Shown: piece after piece, positions 33,933 to 46,222 of the stretch
Numbering within the stretch: the stretch's first letter is position 1
Layout of the letters: every line of letters starts with the position of its first letter
DNA from: Ampullaceana balthica
Lineage: Eukaryota; Mollusca; Gastropoda; Lymnaeidae
Direction: 5' to 3'
DNA length: 64,000 nt
Assembly (NCBI GenBank): GCA_944989445.1
Contig: CALYLW010000572.1
Coordinates: 186,001 to 250,000 of the forward strand
The notes under the pieces: model-generated
The model's input: only the letters and a program-made list of their open reading frames with translations
What the model was told of the DNA's origin: nothing
The model's database searches: none
Program-made: the position numbers and the translations under genes

Positions 33933-35814
33933 GCCAACAAAGATTAAGTAAATAGACAAATAGTGAAAGTCCTGCTATGAAAGGCTACATCAAAACAGGG
34001 ACTCGATCTGTCGGCGTTATAGCCTAGGCCCTGGCGAGTGGGCATATTTGTCGATCTCGTGTCTTGGAAGCCAGGAGGCTCTTTAGCTCTGCAGATGAAG
34101 CAGGTTACCGGAGCTTAAAGGACCTAAACTCAAGCCCATACGAATGTTGGGTTTAGCAATATAATACACTTTCTATGACAAAATTATATCACTTTAAACG
34201 CACACTACTAAGTTACTACAAGAAAGATATTTAGACTAATACTTAGCTACAGTTCTTTGCTGCATTTCTTCAACAACAAAATTGAGTGCAATATACTATA
34301 TGAGTAATAAGAAACCCTTGCTTGTTAAAAAAATATTTAATTGCAAATAATTTAATTGGTTATGGTACTTCGGTTAAAATTTACCCCGAAGCTCAGAGGT
34401 AATGCACATCACCAGAGAGATAATAACTTTCTGTGAACTAATGAAAGCAGCGGTCTCGTCTGTTGGCGACATTGCATTGGTCCTAGCCGGGCTTTCCCGG
34501 ACGCGGTCGTCATCTCTGGGTCGGGATTGGAAAGGGGGGGGGCGCCCATAAACTTAGTGTAAATATATTGGCCCCCATTCATCATTTTCCCTCGCCGCCT
34601 CCTCGTTGAGTTCAGCAATCATTTGGAGATGAGCTTGTGTCGGATTGTTATATTTCCCTCATCACTCCGTTATTGCAGCCATTATCATCATTGTCAGCGG
34701 TGCTCCCCCCCCACCCCACAACTCGTCACGAGGGGCAGGGTCGGCACGCGATCGAGCTGAGCCTTCAATATTATCATTGTTCGAGGTGATTAGGGGGTGC
34801 CGAGGGCAGAATCACGGGAGAAGGATGGAACAGGGGAGATCATGAGAGAGTGGACCAAGGGAAGAGGGTTAAGATTAGTGTGTCCCCTATGGGCCAGGGG
34901 AGTATAGATTTTCTGTCTGCCAGTCCGTCTGTTGGCTTTAATGTAAAAATAACAGCACAAAAGGTGATTTGTTCTCTCTCTTTCTGCTGTACTTATTTTC
35001 AATAATTTTAAGAATTAAAAAAAATTTATTAAAAATTCTGAATTAAATTTTTTTTAAAATAAATGTTTAAATTTCAATTTGACTTTTATCGACTACCTTC
35101 TACTATCTTTTACATATGACCGTCTATATTCAGGCACAAAATTTCTACTATACAAATATACAATGACAGCGAGGCATCTGCTATAACACATATAGCATGC
35201 TAAGATAAAGAAGTGATCAGATACTTGTACATACGAGTACAGTCTACATCAGACATCATATTCTCACACACTCCCTTCCGGACAAATTACTCAACTTTTA
35301 ATTATATTTTTCTATTAACGCCCCTGAACGCAACCTAAAAAAATGAGTTTAGATTTCACCACTTTCTCCCCTAACCCTAGGATAGAGCCTCTCAAGTTCC
35401 TTAACTCTGTCGCCCCGTTCAATGGACTCAGCACTTGAAGAATTAGCACCCTTTGCCATATTTTGCCAGGAGGCCGTCTCGTCTTTGAAGGAGGCGCGAG
35501 CTCTTCTCGAGAGGTAAAACCCCTTGCCCCCCACCCTAAGGCTGGACCACGGTAACAAAATATGATTTCTATAATTGGAAATCACCGTGCTGTGAATGAT
35601 GGGAAGAAGCTTCCACGAGTTCATGGAACAAGGGGCGATGTCAGCTGGGTTACGGCTCAAGTACACGGGAGAAGAGGGTTTAATCGTCAGTCTGGATCTT
35701 TGCTGGGATACGCCTCTGGGTGTTGGAGTTCGATGTGGACATTTTGGATATTCTTCTCTCCTTGATGTCATTGAAGGGCGTTGATATTTAAGATTAACGC
35801 GACCCTAAGGTTCA
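33933..35814. other. Unique sequence with two GC-richer islands
   Basis: No gene or transposon is recognised. GC-richer islands lie at 34420-34860 and 35350-35790. The second carries the longest non-repeat open frame here (140 codons, minus, 35349-35771), without recognised motifs and overlapped by other short frames. An exon cannot be excluded, but I see no support for one. Confidence 0.5.
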
Positions 35815-36168
35815 TATTATTCTGTGTCTAAGGGTAATGTTCATATTTTTATGTGTCATGGGGTAATGTTCATATTGTTATGAGCCTAGGGGAAATGTTC
35901 ATATTGTTATGAGCCTAGGGGTAATTTTCATATTGTTGGTGTGTCTAGGGGTAATGTTCATATTGTTATTGTGTATAGGGGTAATGTTCATATTGTTATT
36001 GTGTATAGGGGTAATGTTCATATTGTTATGTGTCTAGGCGTAATGTTCATATTTTTATTGTGTCTAGGGGTAAGGTTCATATTGTTATTGTGTATAGGGG
36101 TAATGTTCATATTGTTATTGTGTATAGGGGTAATGTTCATATTGTTATTGTCTAGGGGTAATGTTCTC
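35815..36168 (+). repeat. 30-bp tandem repeat, about 12 copies
   Basis: The unit is TAGGGGTAATGTTCATATTG plus TTATTGTGTC or TTATTGTGTA. Early copies are diverged (ATGAGCC for GTGTC) and the later ones nearly identical. The unit is ten codons, which gives a 78-codon open frame of NVHIVIVYRG repeats that is not a gene. Confidence 0.93.
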
Positions 36169-36600
36169 TTAAACTGAAGTCATGGTTTACAGTTAAAAAG
36201 CAATTTAACACGTGAACACCAAAATACAAATGATCTGGTCTCTATGACAACACGACATAAACAAGAAGGAGGAAATACGTCATACTCCTTAATATTTATA
36301 AAAACAATAAGACTGCTTTTTAAAAAAAAATATCATGCTAAACTTATATTTATACCAAATTACGTAGAAAAGTCTCCATAAAGAAGATTTCCGATTAATT
36401 GAGACAATAAGAGATAACGTGAGAAACTCGAAGCGTATTCTATTAAGGTCCTAGAGGACTTCGCCTTGACAAAGTACAAACATAATCTTTACATCATAGA
36501 GCCATAGAAAGCGTGATTAAAATCAACTAATCGCAATAAAACTTAATATATTAACATATGTAACTATATTGACTGTAACCATTTTATCGATAGTAACTTT
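36169..36600. other. Unique spacer
   Basis: AT-rich sequence between the 30-bp array and Helentron-like copy D2. Nothing is recognised. Confidence 0.5.
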
Positions 36601-37334
<734 letters not shown>

Positions 37335-37344
37335 TTTGTTTTTA

Positions 37345-37871
37345 TTAAATCACTTATATTAACTTCACCGCCGTCTCTCTCTGTCTCTCTGTCTGTCGTC
37401 ATGTCTGTCTTGGGCGGGCGGAAAAACAAAAGTAAAAAATGACCCACTTCCAATTATCCGATCGAGCTGAAATTTGGCACACGGACCCGTCTCACCTAAC
37501 AATGCATCGTATCAAAATTAGATCGATCAAACGTACCGTAATTAAATTAATGCATTTTTAGTTTATCCTTATATAACGTTTGTAATTCAAATTCACGGTT
37601 TGTTATTGGGTTTTTTTCACGGGATAGTGTCTGTGCAGTTGACGCGACCCATCGAAGTACCGGCGTGCTTTTGTTTACATTTTACGTGTCACGCTGAGCT
37701 CGGTCAAGCGATCGGTGACCATACTTTTCCCTTCTCCCCAGGGTTATGAAGCAAAGTTGTGTTAAGACAGATTCAGTCTGTAAATGTTTGTCGCGTTTGA
37801 AAATAATAAATACTATTAGTTATGTCTCATATATAAGGGATTTATAGTAAAAAAAACTTTGTTTTTACGGG
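37345..37871 (+). mobile_element. Helentron-like element D, copy 3
   Basis: Same boundaries and interior as copy 2: TTAAATCACTTATATTAAC at the start, ATAAGGGATTTATAG plus the AAAAAC/GTTTTT hairpin at the end, and TAATTAAATTAATGCATTTT in the middle. Copies 2 and 3 agree over most of their length apart from the CT tract. Confidence 0.65.
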
Positions 37872-37994
37872 TTTGTTTTATTTAACGACTCTTTTTGGGT
37901 GTTTCCTGTCGGATGTAATTGGTAGAAAACATGAGTTATTAAACTAAACTGATAGATTCCAGTGTGTGTTTTGTGGGGGTGAGCATATTGTGTC

Positions 37995-38676
37995 CCTATA
38001 GGTGCTATAGCATGCTGTTTCCCTCCACCTCTATAGGTGCTATAGAAGTGCTGTTTCCCTCCACCTCTATAGGTGCTATAGAATGCTGTTTCCCTCCACC
38101 TCTATAGGTGCTATAGCATGCTGTTTCCCTCCACCTCTATAGGTGCTATAGAATGCTGTTTCCCTCCACCTCTATAGGTGCTATAGCATGCTGTTTCCCT
38201 CCACCTGTATAGGTGCTATAGCATGCTGTTTCCCTCCACCTCTATAGGTGCTATATAATGCTGTTTCCCTCCACCTCTATAGGTGCTATAGAATGCTGTT
38301 TCCCTCTATCTCTATAGGTGCTATAGCATGCTGTTTCCCTCCACCTCTATAGGTGCTATAGCATGCTGTTTCCCTCCACCTCTATAGGTTCTATAGAATG
38401 CTGTTTCCCTCCACCTCTATAGGTGCTATAGCATGCTGTTTCCCTCCACCTCTATAGGTTCTATAGCGTGCTGTTTCCCTCCACCTCTATAGGTTCTATA
38501 GCATGCTGTTTCCCTCCACCTCTATAGGTGTTATAGCGTGCTGTGTCCCTCCACCTCTATAGGTGCTATAGCATCCTGTTTCCCTCCACCTCTGTAGGTG
38601 CTATAGCGTTCTGTATCCCTCCACCTCTATAGGTGCTATAGTGTTCTGTGTCCCTCCACCTCTATAGGTGCTAAAG
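37995..38676 (+). repeat. 35-bp tandem repeat, about 19 copies
   Basis: The unit is CTATAGGTGCTATAGCATGC plus TGTTTCCCTCCACCT. Variants include GAATGC, GCGTGC and GTTCTATAG. CTATAG pairs give each unit a short dyad. Later copies diverge (TGTGTCCC, GTATCCC). Confidence 0.95.
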
Positions 38677-38732
38677 CGTGTTTTAAAACTCTGATTTGGG
38701 TTGCAGAAGTGATGTGTCATATAACCAGATAT

Positions 38733-39758
38733 AGCTGGGGACCCTGAACCCCTCTCCTCGAAGATGGCGAAGGACCCTGCTCCACTTTCCTTCAAGATGG
38801 CTGAGGTCCCTGAACCCCTCTCCTCCAAGATGGCTGAGGTCCCTGAACCCCTCTCCTCGAAGATGGCTGAGGTCCCTGAACCCCTCTCCTCGAAGATGGC
38901 GAAGGACTCTGCTCCACTTTCCTTCAAGATGGCTGAGGTCCCTGAACCCCTCTCCTCCAAGATGGCTTGGGATCCTGAAACCCTCTCCTCAAAGATAGCT
39001 GAGGTCCCTGAACCCCTCTCCTCCAAGATTGCTGGGTTCACTGAACCCCACTCCTCCAAGATGGCTGGGTTCCCTGAACCCCTCTCCTCCAAGATGGCTG
39101 GAGTCCCTGAACCCCTCTGTTCCAAGATGGCGAGGAGCCTGCTCCACTTTCCTTCAAGATGGCTGGGGTCCCTGAACCCCTCTGTTCCAAGATGGCGAAG
39201 GACCCTGCTCCACTTTACTTCAAGATGGCTGGGGTCCCTGAACCCCTCTCCTCCAAGATGGCTGGGGTCCCTGAACCCCTCTGTTCCAAGATGGCGAGGG
39301 ACCCTGTTCCACTTTCCTTCAAGATCGCTAGGGTCCCTGAACCCCTCTCCTCCAAGATGGCTGGGGTCCCTGAACCCCTCTGTTCCAAGATGGCGAGGGA
39401 CCCTGTTCCACTTTCCTTCAAGATCGCTAGGGTCCCTGAACCCCTCTCCTCCAAGATGGCTGGGGTCCCTGAACCCCTCTGTTCCAAGATGGCGAGGGAC
39501 CCTGTTCCACTTTCCTTCAAGATGGCTGGGGTCCCTGAACCCCTCTCCTCCAAGATGGCTGGGGTCCCTGAACCCCTCTGTTCCAAGATGGCGAGGGACC
39601 CTGCTCCACTTTCCTTCAAGATGGCTGGGGTCCCTGAACCCCTCTTCTCCATGATGGCTGGGTTCTCTGCACGCCTCTGTTCCAGTATGGCGAGGGACCC
39701 TACGCCCCTCTCCTCCAAGATAGCTGGGGACCCTGGACCTCTCTCATCCATGATGTAA
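38733..39758 (+). repeat. 33-bp minisatellite, about 31 copies
   Basis: The unit is AAGATGGCTGGGGTCCCTGA plus ACCCCTCTCCTCC. From about 39150 three variants alternate (CTCTCCTCC, CTCTGTTCC and GCGAGGGACCCTGTTCC), making a 99-bp higher-order unit repeated about five times. The unit is 11 codons without stops, giving open frames on both strands (296 and 199 codons plus, 174 and 231 minus; KMAGVPEPLSS or GSGTPAILEER). I judge these by-products. AAGATGGCG in many units matches the core of the YY1 motif. Confidence 0.93.
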
Positions 39759-40166
39759 AGTATTTGAGGTCCACATTGACGTAACATATTGATACCAGCC
39801 GAACTCTTCCGACGAGAGTAGAGATTTATGACAGCAGAACTTGCTATGGGCTTGCCATCACAAATGTCTTTCGTAGCTGCTGTGCTGAGATTTGGGGATG
39901 GCGGAATCATGATTGCTATAATTCTAAATTTGTTCAGTTTCTTGCTACAATGAGAGAACCCTTCAATATCTAGGTGCTGCCTAAGTTCTAAAACTATTTA
40001 ATTTTTCTGAATATGTGACGATCCTTCACTAAAATTTGTTTCTGGCCACAGTATAAAGAGGATGACATAATAAAATATCGTCATAAATACATGACAATTA
40101 TAATTAATATGATTTATACTTTTGGTCGATCTCAAAGACATATACTTTTGGTTTTAGACTTAAGAC
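39759..40166. other. Unique spacer
   Basis: Nothing is recognised between the 33-bp array and the hAT MITE. Confidence 0.5.
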
Positions 40167-43049
40167 CAGTGGTCTCAAACACGCGGCCCGCGAGCCGCAT
40201 GCAGCCCACCAAGTGTACTTTTGAGTACAGCCAGTAACCTTACAGTACCTGCAACTCCGAAGCTAGTATTGATACACATCAAAAACTTTGTTAGTAATCT
40301 AATATATAAAGCTCAGTTGGTGTTTGTATCTTTGTTTGTTTGTATGTTTGTATGTTTCACTTTTCGACTTTCTGTTAGACAGCCACGGAAAAACCAAATG
40401 ACGGACGGGGACCAAATTTGGCAGGACGGTTCCTTTTACCCTGAAGGTGGTTTTAAGTTAGTTTTTGTAATTGTCCCTTTTGCCCGAATGCCGTAAATTA
40501 AATAATCAGAAAATGCAGAGACAAAGAATAAAAAATTTAACCTCATTTCTGTATTGAACAAATTTACGCGGACGTTCAAATGCCGTTCAAAGCGAGTTAC
40601 TTTTGGTGACGTTTTTTTCCCCCAATACTTTATTTTCAGCGGTGCGCATTCAAAAAATATTATAATGTCTAATTACGGTGCGCACATTTTCGTGTACGCT
40701 TCATAATTTGAGCTGTGTAGTACAAAGAATTGTCATTTTCTTTACTGTTACTTTCTATATATTAGATAGACACGTAAACATATTTAATTACAACTGCCAC
40801 ACGATGCATTAGATTTAATTGTTTACACGTTTAAATTTAATTGCGAATTTGTTTTAATTATTTTCTGTTCCATAACTCGACATTTAATAAAAACCTATTT
40901 ATGTAATAATTGTGTCAGTATTTTTTTCAAGGCTTCATTTTTAGCGGTGCGCGTTCTAAAATCTTTTATCGCCTGATTACTGTGCGCACATTTTCGTGTA
41001 CGCATCTTAAATTTAGCTGTGTCCTATTAATATAACATTTATATTTTGTTTGTCTTTTACATAAGCTATTGTTTTTTACATAACCTATACACTTATACTA
41101 TTTAAACTTAGGCTACCGGACCTATTAACATAAGTAGATTAAACTAAATAAAGTGATCCTGAAAACGCTTAATTATTTTGTATTGCGAATTGAATATGTT
41201 ATGTTCATTCCTTTGATGATGGATTAACATAGGCCATTTTTAAAATCAATTATTGTCATGGTTTCACATGCGTTTTTAACATAAAATTGATTTGTTTTGT
41301 TTGTTTTTTTAAAATTAGGAATATAGCCTAATTTCTTTATTTATCTTTATTATCTTTATCTCATAGACGCTGTTGCAAATATTGTATTAATTACAATTGT
41401 GTTACGATGCAGTGTCGTAAATATATAAGAGCTTTTTTAGTGACGACAGTGGCAGAGATCTTTTGGAAAAATGTCAACAAAGCAGTGGCCTTTTTTTAAT
41501 GGATACAAACAAACAAACATAAAAATATCAACTGAGCTTTATATATTACATATGCGTTTAAATTATTTTATTTCAATTATTTTCACGATGCATTGTATTA
41601 ATATTTTACATGCAATGAATAAAATTGGGATTTTTAAAAAATTTAATTCATAACTCGACATTTAATTAAAAACCATAGATGTAGCGAGTTTATTTTATGT
41701 TGAAAGTGATGGCCTATGTCAAATAAACTTACACTTTAAAACAGTTTACTTAAGCTTTATATACACTATACATTATAAACTTTCGCTACCGAACGTATTA
41801 ACAAAACTTGACTAAATTTAATGAAGTGATCCTGAAAACGCTTAATTAATATGAATTGCGAATTGAATATGTTTTTATGTTCATTCCTTTGTATTCAGAA
41901 TAGCATAGGCCATTTCTAAAATTGCCTTTTAATCATTTTTAAGATGCGCTTATTAACAGACGGTTGAATCTTTTTTTTTCATTTTTATTTTTTTTTCAGA
42001 TATAAAATCTGGTGTGTGTGTGTGTGCATTGAATATAATTTACAAAATATGATGCCTTATCCGAAATAGGGAACAAAAAAAAAGATTCCTTTTTGAAATT
42101 ATACACATTGCTTATAAACCGTAAATATAAATCGTAAAATATAGAGACATAAAAAATGTTAAATATTATTTCCCTGTTACAATAATTATGAATACGTCAA
42201 AAGGAGGAGTTATTTTGGTCCAGTACATTTACTTTATAACAAGACTTTATTTTATGCGGCCAGCTTTCTATATTGTCTAAATATGGTGTGCACATTTTTT
42301 GATATCATTTTAATACGACCGTTTTTAAAAAAAAAGTATTTTAGAAAGTACATTTATAATTTTGTTTATTTGCGCTATGAGTCACTTAGCTTTTGCCTTT
42401 TAAAGGGATAGTGCCACATGTTCTTTATCTCATAGACGTGGTTACAAATATTATATAACTTACAATTGTGATACGATGCAGTTTCGTAATTATATATTAA
42501 ATTTTTGAGTGACGAGGGTGGTAGAGCTCTTTCGGAAAACCTATAAGTTATGTTAATTTTGTACAAGTGGGAATGAAATTGTAAATTTAGTTATTATGGT
42601 CGGCAAGAATCATTATTTAATAAATCATATCTTTTAAATAGTAAGGTTATGTTAAAAGGCACTGCATTAAGTGAAAACAACTCACGCGGTAAAATGGCAT
42701 ATCTCTGTTTCTCATAAGATTTTAACTAAATAGATGAATCTGAAATTTAACTTGGCAAATAAAAATTGTAATAACCCGCAACTAATACTTGGATAAAGGG
42801 TCAGCACACTCCCGCTACAAAGTGCGGGTATTTTTCTAGTAATAAATATAGCTCACTTTGGTACAATTATTTGTGAATAAATTGTAAATTGGCATATTAT
42901 GAGTGATAAGTAGTAAAATCAGTTAAGATGTGTGAAGTGTTTATTGTTTACTAGGGTCGGGTTCTTTGGGGTGGGAGGGGGTTGCGGCCCTTGTCACATC
43001 TCTTAAGTGATAAAATGGGGCATGCCTTCATCCGAGATTGAGACCCCTG
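40167..43049. mobile_element. hAT-Charlie-type MITE split by Helitron A2
   Basis: The left end is CAGTGGTCTCAAACACGCGG, and the right end CGAGATTGAGACCCCTG is its imperfect inverse. The flanks CTTAAGAC (40159-40166) and ATTAAGAC (43050-43057) agree at seven of eight bases. CAGTGGTCTCAAAC-CGCGGCCCGCG is typical of Charlie-group ends. Its own DNA totals about 340 bp (40167-40297 and 42840-43049), and the rest is the nested Helitron. No transposase is present. Confidence 0.85.
40298..42839 (+). mobile_element. Helitron A, copy A2 (both ends present)
   Basis: It starts with TC (TCTAATATATAAAGCTCAG) after a host A, and ends with the hairpin CCCGCTACAAAGTGCGGG, then TATTTTTCTAG before a host T. 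This is a complete non-autonomous Helitron of 2542 bp with no Rep/helicase frame. The interior matches A1 and A3 inverted. Around 41500-41530 it contains, inverted, another copy of its own 5'-end motif (CTGAGCTTTATATATTA), so the family is mosaic. It gives uninterrupted versions of the sites where B, C and a GC-rich block entered A3. Confidence 0.92.
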
Positions 43050-43055
43050 ATTAAG

Positions 43056-43297
43056 ACATCCTCCCATACAAAAATAAGCCACACCTCCATACAAACACAA
43101 GCCACACCCCCATACAAACATAAGTCACACCCCCTATAAAACACAAGCCACACCCCATACAAACACAAACCACACCCCCATACAAACACAAGTCACACCC
43201 CCTATAAAATACAAGCCACACCCCCATACAAAACACAAGCCACACCCCCATACAAACACAAGCCACACCCCCCCCCATACAAACACAAGCCACGCCC
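43056..43297 (+). repeat. 23-bp minisatellite, about 11 copies
   Basis: The unit reads CACACCCCCATACAAACACA plus AGC, with variants in C-run length and TATAAAAC for ATACAAAC. It begins at the edge of the hAT MITE's target duplication. Confidence 0.93.
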
Positions 43298-43426
43298 CAT
43301 GCTTAGTTTTAATGATCTAATTGTTGCTTCAGTTTGATATTGATACCCCGAATGTGTCGCCAGTTCCATAAAACATGCTTTAATTCTACATCAACTGTAG
43401 CAGCAGAGTCCAAGATATTAAAAGAA

Positions 43427-43600
43427 CCCCCAGAATACCATACGTGGACTAGTTGGTTTAATGACCAGAGTCCAGTTGTAATAAGGATGTGACAATAAAC
43501 CCCAGAATACCATACGTAGACTAGGGGGTTTAATGACCAGAGTCCAGTTGTAATAATGATGTGACAATGAGCCCCAGAATAACCATCCTTTGACTGGTTG
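43427..43600 (+). repeat. 72-bp tandem duplication, about 2.4 copies
   Basis: The block starting CAGAATACCATACGTGGACT recurs at 43431 and 43503, with a shortened third start at 43575. Confidence 0.88.
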
Positions 43601-44359
43601 ATTTTATTACCGTTCATAAAATCGGAGGCCTAGCGCCGCGCCAATCTTCCTGGAGTCGGCTCAGTGACGTCATCATGTTCATTAGAGCAATGGATGAAAC
43701 TAACTAGACTCATAAAATACAATCTCAGGCCAACTCAGTTATGTCCCCTTTAGTGGGTTCTTGTTTTTGAACTGGCGTGTGTTACAGGAAGGTTTGGGGG
43801 GGGGGAGGGAGTGGTGATGGGGCTTGTATTCTTTCATGTTTTTACCTGACTGAAAATCATTGCAGTGATAGAAGTAAGGTTTAGTTACATAAAAACATAA
43901 ATAATGAGCTCGTTTCATATAGTGGTGTGAGGGGGGGGGGCTGTGTTTAAATAAGTTTTTTTTTGTTAGATTCGAAAATCGCCGTAAGTAACCAGCAACC
44001 GGAGAATATCGGCAAGCCTCCTCGTGGATTAAAGTTAAGTACATTATAGATAAGGACAGAGACAGTAGTTTGTAATTTTATCAGGAGGCACATCAACACT
44101 AGACTTTTTTATAACCAGGTTTGGACGGACATAGTTCCAGGAGTAAGGGTGTGTCAAGATTTAAACGCTCCTCTACCAAGCTTGGTTGGTGGCTACTTCA
44201 ATGTTTCAAATAAATGAAGTGAAAGAAGAAGAAAGAAAAGACCTGACTAGAACTAGGTCATGTATGAGTCACGGATGTAACAGCGACAACTTTTAGTCGG
44301 AATCTCTTTGTTATCAGTCACTGAGGGTAATGAATGTAATGTTATCTCGAGTTCATTCA
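43601..44359. other. Unique sequence
   Basis: Nothing is assigned. TGACGTCA, a CRE/ATF consensus site, occurs near 43663 in a small GC-richer patch. A 101-codon minus-strand open frame (43739-44044) has no recognisable motif. Confidence 0.5.
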
Positions 44360-44658
44360 CGGCACCTCAGTGCCAGGCACCAGTTAAGGCACCTCAGTGC
44401 CAGGCACCAGTTAAGGCACCTCAGTGCCAGGCACCAGTTAAGGAACCTCAGTGCCAGACACCAGTTAAGGCACCTCAGTGCCAGGCACCAGTTAAGGCAC
44501 CTCAGTGCCAGGCACCAGTTAAGGCACCTCAGTGCCAAGCACCAGTTAAGGAACCTCAATGCCAGGCACCAGTTAAGGCACCTCAGTGTCAGGCACCAAA
44601 TAAGGCACCTCAGTGTCAGGCACCAAATAAGGCACCTCAGTGCCAGGCACCAGCTTAG
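44360..44658 (+). repeat. 27-bp minisatellite, about 11 copies
   Basis: The unit is GGCACCTCAGTGCCAGGCAC plus CAGTTAA. Variants are GGAACC, GTGTCAG and CAAATAA. GGCACCTCAGTGCC in each unit is an imperfect palindrome. A 9-codon unit gives open frames on both strands (APVKAPQCQ) that are not genes. Confidence 0.95.
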
Positions 44659-44984
44659 GCAATTCAATGGCAGGAAGAACACGTTCGAGCGCCTGCCCAT
44701 ATTTTTCTACCTGGCGAGAGGAAAAACAGCTGGATTATAATTTCTGCAGCCATGTATGTTTGACTGTTTTATTTTGTTCAATAAGTGCATGAATAGCACA
44801 GGGATTTCGTTTTGAATCAAAATAAAACTCCCATAAGACTAGCGCTAATCGACATTATTTAAAAGAGTACGGATGTAGCCAGTTTTGTGTTTGTTACCTT
44901 TGGTAGCCAGGAAGTTCACGCATCGACCCCTTTATTTTAAAAGAAATAATTTTCTTGTTAATTAAAGAGACTAATAATAAAAAG
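44659..44984. other. Unique spacer
   Basis: Nothing is recognised. Confidence 0.5.
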
Positions 44985-45440
44985 AACCTGTAAAAAACCA
45001 AGTTTATGACTATAAATCCTTTATGTACTAGACATAACTAAAAGAATGTTCATTATAAAACGCAGCGCAAGACAATCCAAAAATACAAAATTTTAGTTAT
45101 GTCTCGTAAAATATGTTTAATATAATGCGCACCGATCGGGAATATGTTTATAAAAAGTATTGTCAATATAATACGCACCAAATCACGCAACGGGAAAGTA
45201 TTAAAAAGGTCGTTCAATATAATACGCAACGCGACACTATCTAAAAAAATAACATGATACATAGAGAAAAATAAAATAATCTAAAAATTCAATAATTTAA
45301 TTACAGTACAAGCGATCGATCTGAAATTTTGACACATCGTTTTTATCATCGGTACAAAACTGCCTGCAAAATTTCAGCTAGCTAGTTTTTTTCTACAAAC
45401 AAGCAAGCAACCAGAACACGAGTTAATATAAAGGATTTAA
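44985..45440 (-). mobile_element. Helentron-like element D, copy 4
   Basis: Same plan as copy 1: on the plus strand CCTGTAAAAAACCAAG, TATAAATCCTTTATG at one edge and AGTTAATATAAAGGATTTAA at the other. The interior motifs AATATAATGCGCACCGATC and GATCTGAAATTTTGACAC are conserved. Confidence 0.65.
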
Positions 45441-46222
45441 AAACTGAAAAAGAATTGTTTGTGTTGTAAAAGAAAACTGCTTTGTAGCCTGCCTCTAGCC
45501 TAGAATCAACTGCACAATTACAATATTTCAAGATTTAACAGATTTAAAAATGTAGCTTAAAAACATGTTATTGCATTTTTTTGCCAAGTTATTTATCAGA
45601 TTTATCTATTACAAACCATAAACAAAATTATAAATGTACTTTCTAAAATACTTTTTTTTTAAAACCGTCATATTAAAATGATATCAAGAGAATGTACACA
45701 CCATATTTAGACAATAAAAGATTATAGAAAGCTGGCCGCATACAATAAAGTCTTGTTATAAAGTAAATGTACTGTACCAAAATAACTCTTCCTTTTGACG
45801 CATTCATAGTTGTTTTAACAGGGAAATAATATTTTTAAAAATTTATGTCTCTAAGTTTTAAGATTTATATTTACGGTTTTTGTGCAATGTGTACAATTTC
45901 AAAAAGGAATCATTTTTGTTTGTTCCCTATTTCTGATAAGGCATAATATTTTGTAAATTATATTCAATACACACACACCAGATTTTGTTTCTGAAACAAT
46001 ATATATATACCCTCATTAAAAAAAAAGATGCAACCGTCTGTTCATTAGCACATCTGAAAAATGATTAAAAAGCAACTTTTGAAATGGCCTATGTTATTCC
46101 GACTACAAAGGCATTAACATAACATGTTCAATTCGCAATTCATATTATTTAAGCGTTTTCAGGATCACATTAAATTTAGTCAACTTCTGTTAATACGTTC
46201 AGTAGAGAAAGTCTATAATGTA

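Noticed and set aside
35349..35771. 140-codon minus-strand open frame as an exon
   Set aside because: No domain, no convincing splice sites and overlapping frames on the other strand. It is left as unassigned unique DNA.
38601..39910. Open frames on both strands as an 11-residue repeat protein
   Set aside because: The 33-bp unit is open on both strands. No signal peptide, start context or splice evidence is seen. A transcript would change this view.
44308..44740. Open frames of the 27-bp GGCACC array as a gene
   Set aside because: Open on both strands because of the 9-codon unit, with no other support.
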